A DNA stretch of 64,000 nucleotides. Source: Billgrantia gudaonensis. GTDB taxonomy: Bacteria > Pseudomonadota > Gammaproteobacteria > Pseudomonadales > Halomonadaceae. Below the pieces are notes generated by a model. The model was not told where the DNA came from and did no database searches. It worked only from the letters and a program-made list of their open reading frames with translations. Every line of letters begins with the position of its first letter. Position 1 is the stretch's first letter. Of the stretch, positions 25,658 to 34,480 are shown in pieces. The stretch is from positions 1 to 64,000 of the forward strand of contig NZ_FNES01000017.1 in the NCBI RefSeq assembly GCF_900100195.1. Direction: 5' to 3'. The position numbers and the translations under genes are program-made.

Positions 25658-28606
25658 ATGAGCGACTATTCCCCCGGCCAGCGCTGGATCAGCGACGGCG
25701 AGGCCGAACTCGGCCTGGGCACCATCCTGAACAGCGATTCTCGCAGCGTCACCGTCCTGTTCGGTGCCAGCCAGGAAACCCGAACCTACAGCAGCCGCCA
25801 GGCACCGCTGACGCGGGTAGTCTTCGGCAGCGGCGACCGCATCCGCGCTGCCGAGGGCTGGACGCTCACCGTCGACGACACCAAGGAAATCGACGGCCTG
25901 ATCGTCTACATCGGCGAGGACGAGCAGGGCGAACTCGCCGAGCTGCCCGAAGCGCGCCTGGCCGACACCATGCAGTTCGACCAGGCGCGCGACCGCCTGC
26001 TCACCGGCCAGGTCGATCGTAACGACTGGTTCGACCTACGCTTCCGCACGCTGCACCACCACCACCGCGTGGAGCAGAACCCGGCGCTTGGCCTGGCCGG
26101 CCCGCGCATCGACCTGATCCCCCACCAGCTCTACATCGCCGACGAGGTCTCGCGGCGCCACGCGCCACGAGTGCTGCTGGCCGACGAGGTAGGACTGGGC
26201 AAGACCATCGAGGCAGGACTGATCCTGCACCGTCTGCTGCTCACCGGCCGCGCCGAACGGGCGCTGATCCTGGTGCCGGCCAGCCTCACCCATCAGTGGC
26301 TGGTGGAACTACTGCGTCGTTTCGCCCTGGAGGTGAGCTTGCTCGACGAGCAACAGAGCCAGGCACACGGCGACGCCAACCCCTTCGAAGCGGGTCAGCT
26401 CATTCTGGCCAGCCAGGACTGGCTGTTCTCCAATCCTCACCGCCAGACCCAGGCCGAGGCCTGCGATTGGGATCTGCTGATCGTCGACGAAGCCCACCAT
26501 CTCGACTGGAGCGAGGCGCAGATCGGCCCCGGCTACGCCTGTGTGGAGCGCCTGGCCGCAGGAAGCGAGGGCGTGCTGCTGCTCACCGCCACTCCCGAAC
26601 AGATGGGCGTCGAGAGCCATTTCGCACGCCTGCGCCTGCTCGACCCGGATCGCTACCACAGCCTGGCCGCTTTCCGTGCGGAGGAAGCCCACTACGTAGA
26701 GGTCGCCGAAGCCATCGACGCTCTGCAGCGTCTGCCCGGCGCCGAAGCGGATCGCGAGCGCATCGCCGCGGTGATCGACGAGCCCGACAGCCTGGCGCTG
26801 CTCGCCACTCTGGCCAACCCCGAGGCCGACGCGGAACAGCGCGATGCCGCGCGCGATCAGCTGCGCGATCAGTTGCTCGACCGCCACGGCACTGGCCGGG
26901 TGATGTTCCGCAACAGCCGCCGTCACGTGGGCGGATTTCCCGAACGACATCTGCACGTTGCACCGCTGGCACCGCCCGCCGCCTATCGCCGGGTGCTGCG
27001 CAAGCTGGCCCGCGACGAGGACTACCTGGACGAGCTGCTGATCGAGACCGGCCTCGACCATCCCGATGTGCTGATCTACCCGGACGCCATGTACCGAGCG
27101 CTGACCGACGACCCACTGAATGAGGAACCCTGGTGGCAGATCGACCCGCGGGTACCCTGGCTGCTGGAGCGCCTGGCCGATGACGGCGAAGACGGGCTCG
27201 CCGGCGACAAGGTGCTGGTGATCGCCCACGACCGCGAGACCGCCGAGGGCCTGGCCGAGGCGCTGCGCGTACTGGGTGGCTACCACGCCCCGCTGTTCCA
27301 CGAAGGGCTCTCCCTGGTCGAGCGCGACCGCGCCGCAGCAGCCTTCGCCGACGAGGAAGAGGGTTGCCAGGTGCTGGTATGCTCGGAGATCGGCTCCGAG
27401 GGTCGCAACTTCCAGTTCTGTCGCCACCTGGTGATGTTCGACCTGCCGCTGCACCCCGACCAGTTGGAACAGCGCATCGGCCGCTTGGACCGCATCGGCC
27501 AGCGCCACGCCATCGAGCTGCACGTCCCGGTGTTCGAGGCCAGCCCTGGCGAAAAGCTGCTGCGCTGGTACCGCGACGGCATGGACGCCTTCAGCACGCC
27601 CCACGGCATCGGCAGCGAGATCTTCGACGCCTTCGGTGACGCCCTGGCGGACGCCCTGCTCGACGACGAGGCCCTGGAAGAAGTGATCGCCGAGACCCGG
27701 GCACTGTTCGAGAGCCGCCTGGCCGAGCGCGATGCCGGGCGCAACCGCCTGCTGGAGTGGGGCGCCTGCCGTTCCGAGCGCGCCGAAGCGGTGGCCAAGA
27801 ACATCCTTGAGCTGGACGAGGACCGCGCCCTGCCCCGCTACCTGGACCTGGCACTGGACATCTTCGGCGTCGACAGCCAGGAGCTCGGCGGCGACATCCA
27901 GCATCTGGTGGCAGGCCCGCAGATGCTCGACGGACTGCCCGGTCTGGCCAAGGGCGAGGAGGGCTTCTCAGCCACCTTCTCGCGCTCGCGAGCCCTGGCC
28001 CGGGACGACGTCCAGCGGCTCTCCTGGGAGCATCCGCTGCTGCGCGAAATGATGGGACGCATCCTCGACGGCACCATGGGCAACACCGCCCTGGCTCTGC
28101 TCGAGCACCCGACGCTACCCGCCGGCCGCGTCATGGCGGAGCTGATCTATCGCACTCACTGCCCGGCGCCGAAGAAGCTGCATCTCAACCGGTTTCTGCC
28201 GCCTACCGCCGTACGCGTGCTGCTCGACGAGTCCGGCGTCAACCTCACCGACAAGATCTCCTTCACGGGGCTGTCCAGGAACGTGCAGAAAGTGAAGAAG
28301 GCCATGGCACGCGACCTGATCCGCAGTCGCCTGACGGTGCTGCGCGAGCTGCTCGATCGCGGCGAAGGCGAAGCGGAACGCGAGCTGCCGAGCATCGTCG
28401 AGGCCGCTCAGTTCCGCATGCGCGAGGAACTCGACGGCGAGCTGGCACGCCTGATGGCACTGGCACGACGCAACCCCGCAGTACGCGACGACGAGCTGAC
28501 GGCGCTGCGCGACGAACGTGCCGCCCTTGACGCGGCGATCGAAGGCACCCGCCTGCGGCTGGATGCGGTACGGGTGATCGTCACCGTCGGCGAGGAAACG
28601 CACTGA
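25658..28606 (+). CDS. rapA: RNA polymerase-associated ATPase RapA
   Basis: A Swi2/Snf2-family ATPase that binds RNA polymerase and promotes its recycling. The protein from MSDYSPGQRWISDGEAELG has 982 residues, close to the usual 968. The N-terminal Tudor-like domains are followed by Walker A (DEVGLGKTIEAG), DEAH box (IVDEAHHLDW), LLTATPEQMG and the C-terminal helicase lobe (QVLVCSEIGSEGRNFQF, then QRIGRLDRIGQRH). The ATG at 25658 has CGAGGCAGC upstream; an open frame extends 93 nt further without similarity. It converges on the epimerase gene with 6 nt between stops. Confidence 0.96.
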   Translation: MSDYSPGQRWISDGEAELGLGTILNSDSRSVTVLFGASQETRTYSSRQAPLTRVVFGSGDRIRAAEGWTLTVDDTKEIDGLIVYIGEDEQGELAELPEARLADTMQFDQARDRLLTGQVDRNDWFDLRFRTLHHHHRVEQNPALGLAGPRIDLIPHQLYIADEVSRRHAPRVLLADEVGLGKTIEAGLILHRLLLTGRAERALILVPASLTHQWLVELLRRFALEVSLLDEQQSQAHGDANPFEAGQLILASQDWLFSNPHRQTQAEACDWDLLIVDEAHHLDWSEAQIGPGYACVERLAAGSEGVLLLTATPEQMGVESHFARLRLLDPDRYHSLAAFRAEEAHYVEVAEAIDALQRLPGAEADRERIAAVIDEPDSLALLATLANPEADAEQRDAARDQLRDQLLDRHGTGRVMFRNSRRHVGGFPERHLHVAPLAPPAAYRRVLRKLARDEDYLDELLIETGLDHPDVLIYPDAMYRALTDDPLNEEPWWQIDPRVPWLLERLADDGEDGLAGDKVLVIAHDRETAEGLAEALRVLGGYHAPLFHEGLSLVERDRAAAAFADEEEGCQVLVCSEIGSEGRNFQFCRHLVMFDLPLHPDQLEQRIGRLDRIGQRHAIELHVPVFEASPGEKLLRWYRDGMDAFSTPHGIGSEIFDAFGDALADALLDDEALEEVIAETRALFESRLAERDAGRNRLLEWGACRSERAEAVAKNILELDEDRALPRYLDLALDIFGVDSQELGGDIQHLVAGPQMLDGLPGLAKGEEGFSATFSRSRALARDDVQRLSWEHPLLREMMGRILDGTMGNTALALLEHPTLPAGRVMAELIYRTHCPAPKKLHLNRFLPPTAVRVLLDESGVNLTDKISFTGLSRNVQKVKKAMARDLIRSRLTVLRELLDRGEGEAERELPSIVEAAQFRMREELDGELARLMALARRNPAVRDDELTALRDERAALDAAIEGTRLRLDAVRVIVTVGEETH

Positions 28607-28612
28607 AGGCAT

Positions 28613-29518
28613 TTAGCCCAGAATATCCGCCAGGGCGGCCTCCAGCGTCTCGAAGCGGAACGTGAAGCCCGCCTCGAGCAGCCGCTTGGGGCGCATGTCG
28701 GCGCCGGTGAGCAGCAGCCGCGACATCTCGCCGAGGGCGGTCTCCAGCACGATGGCCGGCACCGGGAGAAACGCCGGGCGCCCCAGTTGCCCGGCCAGGG
28801 TGCGGGCGAACTCGGCGTTGGTGACCGGATGCGGAGCACTGCCGTTGAACGGTCCTTTCAGGTCGTCACGGTCCAGCAAGAAGAGAATCGCCCGCACCAG
28901 ATCCTCGCGATGAATCCACGGCATGTACTGCCGGCCACTGCCGAAACGCCCGCCCATCCCCAGCTTGAAGGGCGGCAGCATCTTCTGCAGGCTGCCGCCG
29001 CCGGCGTCCAGTACCAGGCCGATGCGCAGCAATGCCACGCGCGTGCCGAACTCTTCCGCCTCCCTGGCGGCATCCTCCCAGCGCTTGCACAGCCGATGCG
29101 CGAACTCGTCATGCGGCGGCGTCTCCTCGCTCACTTCGCGATCGCCCTGGTCACCGTAGTAGCCCATGGCCGAGCCCGACACCATTACCTGCGGCACGGG
29201 GTCGCCGCGCTGTGACAGCTGCTCGCAGAGAATCACCAGATCGCGAGTGACATTGACCCGCGAGTCGATCAGCCGCGTTTTCTGCTCGTCGCTCCAGCGC
29301 TTGGCGGCGATGGACTCACCGGCCAGGTTGACGATGGCCTGCGGTGGCGATTCGACGAAATCGAGCACCGAATGGCGGATGTCGGTACCCGTCGGCAGAC
29401 GCGAACGCACCGCTTCGGGGTCGCGGGATACCACCAGCAGCTCATGCCCAGCCTCCGACAGTCGCTGACACAGCCGCTGGCCGACGAAGCCACTGCCTCC
29501 CGTGATCAACACGCGCAT
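28613..29518 (-). CDS. TIGR01777/YfcH-family NAD(P)-dependent epimerase
   Basis: An SDR-type protein of 301 residues with the nucleotide-binding GGSGFVGQRL at the N-terminus, VNLAGESIAAKRW and SGSAMGYYG (active-site region), and the C-terminal DUF1731 domain (RPAFLPVPAIVLETALGEM). The family (YfcH, SulA-like) has no settled substrate. The start at 29518 has a strong GGGAGGAAAT ribosome site. It is divergent from the renalase-like gene, with a block of TTGTACA repeats in the 87-nt gap, so it probably belongs to the same regulon as the merR-phr operon. This placement next to photolyase genes is seen in other proteobacteria (from memory). Confidence 0.92.
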   Translation of the reverse strand: MRVLITGGSGFVGQRLCQRLSEAGHELLVVSRDPEAVRSRLPTGTDIRHSVLDFVESPPQAIVNLAGESIAAKRWSDEQKTRLIDSRVNVTRDLVILCEQLSQRGDPVPQVMVSGSAMGYYGDQGDREVSEETPPHDEFAHRLCKRWEDAAREAEEFGTRVALLRIGLVLDAGGGSLQKMLPPFKLGMGGRFGSGRQYMPWIHREDLVRAILFLLDRDDLKGPFNGSAPHPVTNAEFARTLAGQLGRPAFLPVPAIVLETALGEMSRLLLTGADMRPKRLLEAGFTFRFETLEAALADILG

Positions 29519-29533
29519 AGCGATTTCCTCCCG

Positions 29534-29562
29534 TGAGACAGATGTTGTACACATATTGTACA
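29534..29562. promoter_or_regulatory. Putative LitR/CarH-type operator of three 11-bp repeats
   Basis: Two TTGTACA boxes start at 29545 and 29556, exactly 11 bp apart, and TGAGACA starts at 29534, again 11 bp earlier. Each unit keeps the ACA at the same place. CarH-type MerR regulators are known to bind 11-bp direct repeats with one DNA-binding domain per repeat. The block fills the short divergent gap between the epimerase and the renalase-like gene. Confidence 0.55.
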
Positions 29563-29605
29563 TATCTGTTAGTCTAGTAGAAACTCTACCCGGTGCGAGA
29601 CCGTA

Positions 29606-30637
29606 ATGACCACGATCGACCGCCCCAACACCGCCATCATCGGCGCCGGCATTGCCGGACTGGCCTGCGCCCGTGCGCTCCAAGACGCCGGTCATCCGGT
29701 CACGCTGTTCGAAAAAGCCCGCGGACCCGGAGGACGCATGGCGAGCCGGCACCTCGGCACGGCCACGGTGGACCTCGGTGCACAGTACTTCAGCGTAAGG
29801 GATGAAGCCTTCCAAGGCGAAGTCGAGCAGTGGGTGGCCGCTGGCGTGGTGGCCACTTGGCCAACCAGCCACTACCGGGTCGTCGGCAATGCCTGGCAGG
29901 CACACAGCGACCAAGCCCAGCGCTACGTCGGCATGCCGCGCATGAGTGCAGTCACCCGCCACCTGGCACGGGGTTTGTCTCTGGTGACCGAGACCCGCAT
30001 CTCTCGCCTTGCCGAAGAGGCCGATGGCTGGTGGCTGAGCGATCCCGAGGGGATGGAACACGGCCCCTTCGACCGGGTAGTGATCAGCATCCCGGCTCCA
30101 CAGGCACAAGCCCTGGTGGAGCCACACGACACCACCCTGGCCTCGGCCTGCCGTCCACTTGCCCAGCACCCCTGCTGGGCCGCCTGGGTACGTTTCGATG
30201 CGCCACTGCCGGCAATGCCCGGTGTGGCGCCGGGGTGGCAGGCGGCAACGTTGAACGACGGCCCGTTACGCTTCGTAGCCCGCAACGACCACAAGCCTGG
30301 CCGCGAGCGGCAGGGCGAAAGCCTTACCCTGCTGGCCCGTACCGACTGGAGCGAAGCCCAGTACGATGCGTCTGCCGACTGGGTCGCCGAACAGCTTCTG
30401 GCCGCCTTCTTCGCTGCCCTGCCCGATGGCACCCACCTGCCGCTGCCCGTGGCCACGGGCGCGCATCGCTGGCGCTACGCGCATCCGGCATCGCACGGCG
30501 ACACCCGCTCTCATGACTACCGAACGACCGCCAGCGGACTGGCTCTGTGCGGCGATGGCTGGCGTGGCCCCCGAGTGGAGGATGCCTGGCTCTCGGGGCA
30601 CCATCTCGGCCAATCCCTGACTGGCTCCCAGCCATGA
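29606..30637 (+). CDS. Renalase-like FAD-dependent amine oxidase family protein
   Basis: A 343-residue flavoprotein of the COG3380/renalase-like type. It has the FAD-binding GxGxxG as AIIGAGIAGLACARAL, VTLFEKARGPGGRMASR, the DLGAQYFSVRD segment and a C-terminal LCGDGWRGPRVEDAWLSG flavin-binding motif (G-D and E-D-A residues). No membrane segment is evident. The substrate is unknown; bacterial renalases oxidise misformed dihydronicotinamides, which would fit a repair role. It starts 43 nt after the TTGTACA repeats and lies upstream of the merR-phr operon on the same strand. Confidence 0.88.
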   Translation: MTTIDRPNTAIIGAGIAGLACARALQDAGHPVTLFEKARGPGGRMASRHLGTATVDLGAQYFSVRDEAFQGEVEQWVAAGVVATWPTSHYRVVGNAWQAHSDQAQRYVGMPRMSAVTRHLARGLSLVTETRISRLAEEADGWWLSDPEGMEHGPFDRVVISIPAPQAQALVEPHDTTLASACRPLAQHPCWAAWVRFDAPLPAMPGVAPGWQAATLNDGPLRFVARNDHKPGRERQGESLTLLARTDWSEAQYDASADWVAEQLLAAFFAALPDGTHLPLPVATGAHRWRYAHPASHGDTRSHDYRTTASGLALCGDGWRGPRVEDAWLSGHHLGQSLTGSQP

Positions 30638-30728
30638 ACCGGAGGCGCACTCTCCGCCTTCACGGGGGCATTGCCCGCCGTCATCGCGGAATACGACATG
30701 AAAACCGCGACGATCAAATCGCAACGGT

Positions 30729-30752
30729 TGTACATGGCGCGCTTGGTGTACA
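30729..30752 (+). promoter_or_regulatory. TGTACA-N12-TGTACA operator before the merR-phr operon
   Basis: TGTACA at 30729-30734 and TGTACA at 30747-30752 are separated by exactly 12 nt. This matches the T(G/A)TACA-N12-TGTA(C/T)A type of site that I recall being reported for class II LitR (PplR) regulators in Pseudomonas. A -35-like TTGTAC (30728-30733) and a -10-like AATATT (30752-30757), 18 nt apart, overlap the boxes, so binding would block the promoter. Autoregulation of merR is likely. Confidence 0.7.
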
Positions 30753-30822
30753 ATATTAGGCGACATAGAGCCCCGCGCGCTCCACCGGGCCGAATTCGCG
30801 CAAGCAAGAGGCAACCTCCGTC

Positions 30823-31731
30823 ATGACCGACCCCCATCCGACCGACACACCGCTCTACCCCATTCGCGAAGTGTCCCGTCTCACGGGCGTCAATTCGGTC
30901 ACTCTGCGTGCCTGGGAGCGACGCTACGGCCTGATCCGTCCCCAGCGCACCCCCAAGGGACATCGCCTCTATGCCCGCGAGGACATCGAAAGGGTCGAGC
31001 GCATCCTGCAGTGGTTGGGCCGTGGCGTCCCCGTCAGCCAAGTCAAGGATCTGCTCGACCAGCCGGAAACCACCAGTGCGCCCGAGCCCGCTTCGGACGA
31101 CTGGCCCAGCCAACGTCGCCAGCTGATCTCCGCCGTCGAAGCTCTCGACCTGGCGCGTATGGAAACCCTGTTCAATCAGAGCCTGGCTCTCTATCCGGTG
31201 GTCACCTGTCTGGCCGAACTCTGGCAACCCACGGTGCACCACCTGGAAGAACACTGGGACGATCAGCTGGGGGCTCGCCTGCAGCGGCTGTGCCTGGAAA
31301 CCTTCCTGCGCACGCGCATCGGTACGCGCCTGTATCACGCCAACCAGATTTCACTGGGCCCCACCCTACTGGTCATGCCTCTACCCGACGATCCCGGCCC
31401 GTTGTGGTTGCTGCTGGCTGCCCTGGCCGCCAGCGATGCCGGCTACCGCGTCCAGTTGCTCGACGCATCGCTACCCACGACCGAATTGCCCCTGGCCGTG
31501 GAGCGCTTCAAGGCCAATGCCCTGCTGCTGGCCAGCGGTCGCGCCGAACGCGCCGAACTGGTCCGTCGCCAGCTTCCCAGGCTCGCCGAGCAGCTCGATG
31601 TACCCCTGGCGCTATGCGGCCCGGTAGCGCGCATTCGTGCGGCGGAACTCACCGACGGCCCCGTGACGCTGCTGGGCGACGATCTTCCCCAGGCCGTAGC
31701 ACGTCTGCGCCCGCTGCTGCGCGACGGCTGA
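30823..31731 (+). CDS. MerR-family regulator, LitR/CarH-like without cobalamin histidine
   Basis: A 302-residue regulator. It has an N-terminal MerR helix-turn-helix (YPIREVSRLTGVNSVTLRAW, residues 12-31, then RRYGLIRPQRTPKGHRLY) and a C-terminal half that follows the CarH/LitR pattern. That half has a helical bundle with WQPTVHHLEEH (Trp134, Glu143, His144) and a Rossmann-like domain (TLLVMPLPDDPGPLWLLL, then GYRVQLLDASLPTTEL). In B12-binding members the Rossmann loop contains D-x-H-x-x-G, whose His ligates cobalt. Here the loop is PLPDDPGPL and has no histidine. It therefore resembles the B12-independent class II LitR proteins, which respond to light through a partner LOV protein. It heads the operon and has its own operator upstream. 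Confidence 0.88.
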   Translation: MTDPHPTDTPLYPIREVSRLTGVNSVTLRAWERRYGLIRPQRTPKGHRLYAREDIERVERILQWLGRGVPVSQVKDLLDQPETTSAPEPASDDWPSQRRQLISAVEALDLARMETLFNQSLALYPVVTCLAELWQPTVHHLEEHWDDQLGARLQRLCLETFLRTRIGTRLYHANQISLGPTLLVMPLPDDPGPLWLLLAALAASDAGYRVQLLDASLPTTELPLAVERFKANALLLASGRAERAELVRRQLPRLAEQLDVPLALCGPVARIRAAELTDGPVTLLGDDLPQAVARLRPLLRDG

Positions 31732-31758
31732 GCCCCACCGCTACCGGAGACTCCTGCC

Positions 31759-33174
31759 ATGTCGCCCGTGCTGATGTGGTTTCGCAGCGACCTGCGCATT
31801 CACGACAACACCGCCCTGGCGGCCGCCGCCCGGCAAGGGCCAGTGATCGCCGTCTTCGTACGTAGCGTGGCGCACTGGCATCGTCACGGTCACGGCGCCA
31901 ACAAACTCGACTTCTGGCAACGTGGGGTGAAAGCGCTGAGCGAGGCGCTCGCCGGCCTCAACATCCCTCTGCTTCACCGCGATATCGACGATTTCCAGGA
32001 CGCCCCCGCCGCCTTGCTGACCCTGGCACGAGAGCACGGCGCCACGGCACTGCACTTCAATCACGAATACCCGCTCGACGAGCAGCGGCGTGATGCCGCA
32101 GTGATCGATGCCTTCACCCAGGCCGGCCTGACCGCCCGTGGCCACCATGACGCCGTGGCCTTCGCACCGGGCGAACTGCTCACCGGCAAGGGGGACTACT
32201 ATGGTGTCTTCACCCCCTTCGCCAAGGCCTGGCACCGCCAGTTGACGTTACAGCGCCTGGCACTGCACGACGTTCCCGCGCCTCAACCCCCGTTGGCTCT
32301 CGAGCCGGACCGGCTACCCGAGCTTCCGGCACTGCAGGACCCTCCCGTGGGGGCGCACTGGTGGCCGGCTGGAGAAGAAGCGGCCAGCGACCGCCTGGAG
32401 CGCTTCCTGCGCTTTCGCGCTCGCCACTATGCAGCGCAGCGCGACTTCCCCGGCATTCGCGGTACCAGCGAGCTCTCGCCCTATCTGGCGCTCGGCATGC
32501 TCTCTCATCGCCAGTGCCTGCAGGCCGTGCTCGGCGAGAACGACGGCCGACTGGCAGACGGCGAACATGGCCTGACGAGCTGGGTCAACGAACTGATCTG
32601 GCGCGAGTTCTACCAGCACGTGGCAGTCGGCTTTCCACGCGTCTGCCGCCACCGCCCCTTCCAGGCCTGGAGCGAAGCGCTACCCTGGCGCGACGACGAG
32701 GCCGGCTTCACGGCCTGGTGCGAAGGGCGCACCGGCTACCCCATCGTCGATGCCGCCATGCGCCAGCTGGTGCAGACCGGCTGGATGCACAACCGCCTGC
32801 GCATGGTCAGCGCCATGTTCCTGGCCAAGCATTTGCTGATCGACTGGCGCCGCGGCGAGGCGTTCTTCCTCCGGCACCTGGTGGACGGCGAGTTCTGCGC
32901 CAACAACGGCGGCTGGCAGTGGGCGGCCTCTACCGGTACCGATGCGGTTCCCTATTTTCGCATTTTCAACCCCATGACCCAGGCCCGGCGTTTCGACCCG
33001 GAAGGCACCTTCATTGCCGAATTCGTACCGGAACTGTCCAAGCTTCCCGCTCGCCATCGCCATGACCCGCCTAGCGATATCCGGCACCGGCTGAACTACC
33101 CACAACCCATCGTCGACCACAGGGTCGCTCGGCAGCGCGCCCTGGATACCTTCAAGTCACTGAAAAACGACTGA
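31759..33174 (+). CDS. phrB: Deoxyribodipyrimidine photolyase (class I CPD photolyase)
   Basis: A 471-residue flavoprotein that uses blue light to reverse cyclobutane pyrimidine dimers. The antenna domain begins MLMWFRSDLRIHDNTAL within the first 20 residues. The FAD domain shows SWVNELIWREFYQH, MRQLVQTGWMHNRLRMV and NNGGWQWAASTGTDAVPYFR. It retains the tryptophans of the electron-transfer chain (in NELIWREF, the GWMHNR region and GGWQWA). It lies 27 nt downstream of merR in the same operon. A cryptochrome function cannot be excluded, but the sequence follows the E. coli PhrB pattern closely. Confidence 0.96.
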   Translation: MSPVLMWFRSDLRIHDNTALAAAARQGPVIAVFVRSVAHWHRHGHGANKLDFWQRGVKALSEALAGLNIPLLHRDIDDFQDAPAALLTLAREHGATALHFNHEYPLDEQRRDAAVIDAFTQAGLTARGHHDAVAFAPGELLTGKGDYYGVFTPFAKAWHRQLTLQRLALHDVPAPQPPLALEPDRLPELPALQDPPVGAHWWPAGEEAASDRLERFLRFRARHYAAQRDFPGIRGTSELSPYLALGMLSHRQCLQAVLGENDGRLADGEHGLTSWVNELIWREFYQHVAVGFPRVCRHRPFQAWSEALPWRDDEAGFTAWCEGRTGYPIVDAAMRQLVQTGWMHNRLRMVSAMFLAKHLLIDWRRGEAFFLRHLVDGEFCANNGGWQWAASTGTDAVPYFRIFNPMTQARRFDPEGTFIAEFVPELSKLPARHRHDPPSDIRHRLNYPQPIVDHRVARQRALDTFKSLKND

Positions 33175-33207
33175 TCCCCTCTCCCTTCCCAGCCTGGAGG
33201 ACTCTGC

Positions 33208-33648
33208 ATGTCCACCGACCCTGCGCTGGAGGCCTTCTGTGCCTTCTTCAATAAACTCGACAAGACCTATACAAATAATCTCTACAAGATCTATACTGAG
33301 GACGTGGTGTTCAGTGATCCCCTCCACCATATCGAGGGACGTGCCGCGTTGCAGCGCTACTTCGACACCCTGTACGCCAACGTGAAAACCTGCCGTTTCG
33401 CGTTTCACGACAGGCTGCACCAGGGTCGAGAGGCCTGCGTCACCTGGACGATGCACCTCGAACATCCACGACTGGCGGGCGGTCAGCCGTTCTCGGTATC
33501 CGGCTGCTCGCGCCTGACCTTCGCTGCCGACGACACGCAGCGGGTCTGCCGCCACCACGACTACTTCGACGTGGGCGCGATGCTCTACGAGCGACTGCCG
33601 ATGCTCGGGCCCACGATTCGCTGGATCAAGCGCCGCGTCGGCGACTGA
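33208..33648 (+). CDS. NTF2/SnoaL-like protein
   Basis: A 146-residue single-domain protein with the cone-shaped NTF2-like pattern: an N-terminal helix (ALEAFCAFFNKLDK), YTEDVVFSDPLHHIEGRAAL, then WTMHLEHPR and VSGCSRLTF strands. These proteins often bind hydrophobic ligands and act as isomerases or as partners of SDR and FAD enzymes. Here it lies between phrB and the SDR in the operon, a position also taken in Pseudomonas-type clusters (from memory). No catalytic residues can be assigned with confidence. Confidence 0.85.
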   Translation: MSTDPALEAFCAFFNKLDKTYTNNLYKIYTEDVVFSDPLHHIEGRAALQRYFDTLYANVKTCRFAFHDRLHQGREACVTWTMHLEHPRLAGGQPFSVSGCSRLTFAADDTQRVCRHHDYFDVGAMLYERLPMLGPTIRWIKRRVGD

Positions 33649-33688
33649 CGACCTCGAGTCGGCGCCAGGCGGCAGGAGAGGGACAGGC

Positions 33689-34480
33689 ATGACGGCTCTC
33701 AGCGGCTCACGCCGTATCTGGCTGACCGGCGCCTCCTCCGGCATCGGTTTGGCCGTGGCCCGAAAACTGCTCGACCAGGGGCACAGGGTGGCACTGAGCG
33801 CCCGGAGCGTAAGCGCTCTCACCGCGCTTGCAGAAGTGCGTGACAACGCCCTGGTCGTGCCGCTCGACACCACGGACCCGCAGGCAGTGGCGCGGGCTGC
33901 CGACCGGATCGACGACGCCTTCGGTGGCCTCGACCTGGCACTGCTCAATGCCGGCACCTGCGAATACCTGGATGCCCGACACTTCGACATGGCGCTGGTG
34001 AAGCGGGTACTGGACGCCAATCTCTACGGCACGCTGCACTGCCTGGATGCGGCCCTGCCTTTGCTTCGTCGGGCCCGCGCCGCCAACGGCCGCCCTCTGA
34101 TCGCCGTGACGTCCAGCGCCGCCGCCTACCTGCCTCTGCCGCGTGCCGAAGCCTATGGCGCCTCCAAGGCGGCACTCAGCCACTTCATGGAAGCCCTGCG
34201 CATCGACCTGATCGACGAGGGTATCGACGTCAGCGTGATTCATCCCGGCTTCGTGAAGTCGCCGCTCACCGACCGCAACGATTTCCCCATGCCGCTGCGC
34301 ATCGATGCCGAAACCGCCGCCCAGGCAATCCTCGAAGGCCTCGAGGCGCGCCGCCTGGACATACACTTTCCCCGCCGTTTCACGCTGGCGATACGCCTGC
34401 TGGGCATACTTCCCCCCGGCCTGCGCCTGCGGATCGGCCGGCGGCTGGCCCGCCCCAACGACATGGAGAGCCGCTCATGA
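33689..34480 (+). CDS. Short-chain dehydrogenase/reductase
   Basis: A classical SDR of 263 residues with the NAD(P) motif TGASSGIG (13-20), LNAG (86-89), and the catalytic triad Ser142/143 - Tyr156 - Lys160 in TSSAAAYLPLPRAEAYGASK. The Arg in SARS after the second strand suggests NADP preference (inference). The C-terminal RRFTLAIRLLGILPPGLRLR is hydrophobic and could touch the membrane, which fits a lipid substrate. The stop overlaps the start of the FAD protein by 4 nt (ATGA), so the two are translated together. Confidence 0.92.
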   Translation: MTALSGSRRIWLTGASSGIGLAVARKLLDQGHRVALSARSVSALTALAEVRDNALVVPLDTTDPQAVARAADRIDDAFGGLDLALLNAGTCEYLDARHFDMALVKRVLDANLYGTLHCLDAALPLLRRARAANGRPLIAVTSSAAAYLPLPRAEAYGASKAALSHFMEALRIDLIDEGIDVSVIHPGFVKSPLTDRNDFPMPLRIDAETAAQAILEGLEARRLDIHFPRRFTLAIRLLGILPPGLRLRIGRRLARPNDMESRS

